A stretch of DNA of 7,122 nucleotides from an uncultured Oscillospiraceae bacterium. Its GTDB lineage: Bacteria > Bacillota > Clostridia > Oscillospirales > Acutalibacteraceae. Every line of letters begins with the position of its first letter. Position 1 is the stretch's first letter. Below the pieces are notes generated by a model. It was not told the DNA's origin, searched no databases, and worked only from the letters and a program-made list of their open reading frames with translations. Shown piece by piece: positions 5,540 through 7,122 of the stretch. The translations under genes were made by a program, and so were the position numbers. The DNA is taken from NCBI GenBank assembly GCA_902462665.1, contig CABQCM010000066.1, positions 1 through 7,122 on the forward strand. Direction: 5' to 3'.

Positions 5540-6997
5540 ATGGGAATCTATGAATTGAAAGAGAACATGGCCAATCTGGGGGCTGAAATCAGAAAAGAGG
5601 CGGAATTTATCGCCGCAAACAGCGCAAACCCCGAGACTGGCATGGAGGAAATCCGCAAGTCGGTTACCCGGCGCGACGAGCTGCAAGAGCGGTACAACCT
5701 GCTCAAAACGCAGCTTGAGGCGGAGGAAGCTAAGGCAAACAAGAAGTTTGAACCCTGTGATAATACCGAAGGCGACCCGAAAAAGGCCCTGGCAATCGCA
5801 AAGGGAAAATACTACCGCGCCATCGCGGATAAGTCGGGCGTCAAAGAAGCTTTTTCCGAGGTGGTAAAGGCCTATCGCGGACTTGGCGCTATCCCAGAGG
5901 GAGACACCGAGCTGGGTGGTGGCGAAAAATTCCTGCCGCACAACATGTCCAACGAGATTATCGGACAGCCCGCCGAGGAAAACAGCCTGCGCGAGATTGA
6001 GCAGGTCAGTAACATCACCGGGCTGGAAGAGCCTATTTTCGATATGGAAATCGAGGACGTGGATTTGGAGGACATCACCGATAAAGACACCGCGACCGAG
6101 ATTAAACTCAAAGGCAACAAGATTTCCTACGGGAGAGTGAAAACCAAGGTTAAGGTGCAGATTTCGGACACGGTAATGCACGGTAGCCCATTAAATTTGT
6201 CGGCGCATGTGGAGAGCGGGCTGCGAAGCGCTCTCGCTCTCAAAGAGAAAATTCGGGCGTTTGACCAGAATCCCGATTCCGAGCATGCGCACATGTCGTT
6301 CTATTCGAGCGAAAACAATATCAAAACCGTATACGGTTCCACGATGCTGGATGCCATTTTGGCCGCTTACGGCGATTTGACGGATTTCTTTGCGGAAAAT
6401 GCGAAGGTAGTCATGCGCAGAAACGATTATGTTGCCATGATTCGCGCTCTGTGCAACGGTTCCGATACGTTGTTCGGCAAAAAGCCGGAGGACGTTATCG
6501 GCGTGCCGGTGACCTTCAACGACCGAGCGGTGGTTCCCGTGGTAGGTGATTTCCGCTACGCGCGGCAGAATTATGACGTCGGTACGACCTACGATGTGGA
6601 TAAGAATATTGACACGGGCATGTATATGTTTGTGCTGACAGCATGGGGCGACCATCGAATCAAGTTGGCGTCTGCATTCCGTCTTGCCAAGGTGGGCACG
6701 GTGCCGACCTTGAGCGGCGTTACTATTTCCGGCACGGCAAAGGTTGGCCAAACTCTCACGGCCACGCCAACATACTCGTCCGGGACGCCCGCCCCGGTAT
6801 TGACCTATCAGTGGCGCAGTGCGTCCAAGGCGGACGGAGCGTACCGCAAGATTGATGACGCCAACGGCGCAACTTACGTTCTCACCGAAAACGAACTTGG
6901 CAAATACATCAAGGTTGAGGTAACGGCTAACGGGGCGGCCACTGGAACGGTTTCCAGTACTGCAACCGCAGCCGTCGCCGCAGCGTCGGGAGAATAA
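5540..6997 (+). CDS. Major capsid protein, HK97 fold, with C-terminal Ig-like domain
   Basis: This 485-residue protein has three parts. Residues 1-70 are a charged, heptad-like coiled coil (ENMANLGAEIRKEAEF, RRDELQERYNLLKTQLEAEEA), the delta region that acts as built-in scaffold; no separate scaffold gene is present. Residues about 95-385 form the HK97-fold shell: the region from GGGEKFLPHNMSNEII (126-141) through the E-loop area (about 163-195), the spine region (MLDAILAAYGDLTDFF, 269-284) and the terminal VLTAWGDHRIKLASAFRLAKV (365-385). Residues about 388-482 are an extra Ig-like domain (GVTISGTAKVGQTLTATPTY, YQWR, YVLTENELGKYIKVEVTA), of the type found in bacterial surface proteins and on phage virions. 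The protease cut probably falls between about 70 and 125 but cannot be pinned down by eye. Both the delta region and the protease immediately upstream support HK97-type maturation. Confidence 0.96.
   Translation: MGIYELKENMANLGAEIRKEAEFIAANSANPETGMEEIRKSVTRRDELQERYNLLKTQLEAEEAKANKKFEPCDNTEGDPKKALAIAKGKYYRAIADKSGVKEAFSEVVKAYRGLGAIPEGDTELGGGEKFLPHNMSNEIIGQPAEENSLREIEQVSNITGLEEPIFDMEIEDVDLEDITDKDTATEIKLKGNKISYGRVKTKVKVQISDTVMHGSPLNLSAHVESGLRSALALKEKIRAFDQNPDSEHAHMSFYSSENNIKTVYGSTMLDAILAAYGDLTDFFAENAKVVMRRNDYVAMIRALCNGSDTLFGKKPEDVIGVPVTFNDRAVVPVVGDFRYARQNYDVGTTYDVDKNIDTGMYMFVLTAWGDHRIKLASAFRLAKVGTVPTLSGVTISGTAKVGQTLTATPTYSSGTPAPVLTYQWRSASKADGAYRKIDDANGATYVLTENELGKYIKVEVTANGAATGTVSSTATAAVAAASGE
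6704..6985 (+). other. Ig-like domain coding segment of the capsid gene
   Basis: It encodes residues about 389-482 of the capsid protein. The pattern GTAKVGQTLTA, then TYQWR, then a DGAYRKI loop and GKYIKVEVTA is that of an Ig-like β-sandwich common in Bacillota surface proteins. Being at the C-terminus behind a complete HK97 shell, it would decorate the outside of the head. By eye it is richer in G and C than the terminase genes, but so is the rest of the capsid gene, so base composition does not prove separate acquisition. Confidence 0.8.
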
Positions 6998-7016
6998 TCG
7001 TTAAGGAGGGCGGCAG

Positions 7017-7122
7017 ATGGCCAGCATCGAAGAATTCTGTAGATACATCCACACCGACACATCCGACCTTACCGCCCGTCTTTGCCTCCGTGCGGCCCAA
7101 GCGAAAGCAAGGGCCGCCGGGG
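7017..7122 (+). CDS. Head-tail connector protein, gp6-like (3' end outside window)
   Basis: ATG 7017 follows a strong AAGGAGGG (7003-7010) with 6 nt between, and the frame stays open to the right edge, giving 35 residues. MASIEEFCRYIHTDTSDLTARLCLRAAQAKARAAG resembles the N-terminus of HK97 gp6-like connectors: an acidic first helix, a D-T-S-D type turn and an alanine-rich second helix ending in AAG. Such proteins form a ring under the portal and join head to tail. Order right after the capsid gene is the usual one. Only the N-terminal fragment is seen, so the family call rests on that and on position. Confidence 0.75.
   Translation, partial: MASIEEFCRYIHTDTSDLTARLCLRAAQAKARAAG

Noticed and set aside
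5438..6181. Long minus-strand open frame (247 codons) opposite the protease end and capsid start
   Set aside because: It lies wholly opposite two firmly identified genes, has no recognisable domain, and is explained by codon bias of the sense strand.
6191..6751. Minus-strand open frame (186 codons) opposite the capsid gene
   Set aside because: Histidine/isoleucine-rich shadow product with no family resemblance, fully antisense to the capsid coding sequence.
1..7122. tRNA genes, CRISPR array, insertion sequence, integrase or attachment site
   Set aside because: I looked for cloverleaf patterns, regularly spaced repeats, terminal inverted repeats and recombinase motifs and saw none.

Overview
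The window is the DNA-packaging and head-assembly start of the late operon of an HK97-type tailed phage or prophage. All convincing genes are on the + strand. Strong GGAGG-type ribosome binding sites, the short spacers to the start codons, the gene order (regulator, HNH nuclease, small terminase, large terminase, portal, protease, capsid, connector) and the protein families all point to a Bacillota host, most likely a Clostridia-class gut-type bacterium. The host assignment is inference; nothing here identifies a species. No integrase, host gene or attachment site is visible, so temperate versus lytic cannot be decided.

Layout. Bases 1-350 hold the 3' part of a small phage protein with a Q-motif-like and a Walker A-like sequence. 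Bases 475-939 encode a 154-residue protein with a likely C-terminal helix-turn-helix, in the place where RinA/ArpU-type late regulators usually sit. Bases 940-1031 are a control region: an extended -10 promoter, a perfect 12-bp palindrome across the expected transcription start, then a 16-bp hairpin with a T-rich tail. An HNH endonuclease gene follows (to 1341), with no normal start codon at the expected place. A 138-base non-coding stretch (1342-1479) with C-runs and two inverted repeats is the best candidate for the cos site.

From 1480 to the right edge the genes are packed almost end to end: small terminase, large terminase (29-nt overlap), portal (12-nt gap), prohead protease (14-nt overlap), major capsid protein (2-nt gap) and the start of a gp6-like head-tail connector. 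No terminator is visible inside this block, so it is probably one transcript.

How it works together (established for these families): HNH, TerS and TerL process concatemeric DNA and drive it through the portal ring into a procapsid. The procapsid is built from a capsid protein carrying its own N-terminal scaffolding (delta) region, which the protease removes. The capsid protein ends in an extra Ig-like domain likely to be exposed on the virion surface. The least ordinary points are the orphan P-loop protein, the regulator/palindrome/hairpin arrangement, the ATA-like HNH start, the altered Walker A of TerL and the cysteine cluster inside the protease. I see no clearly new multi-gene system.
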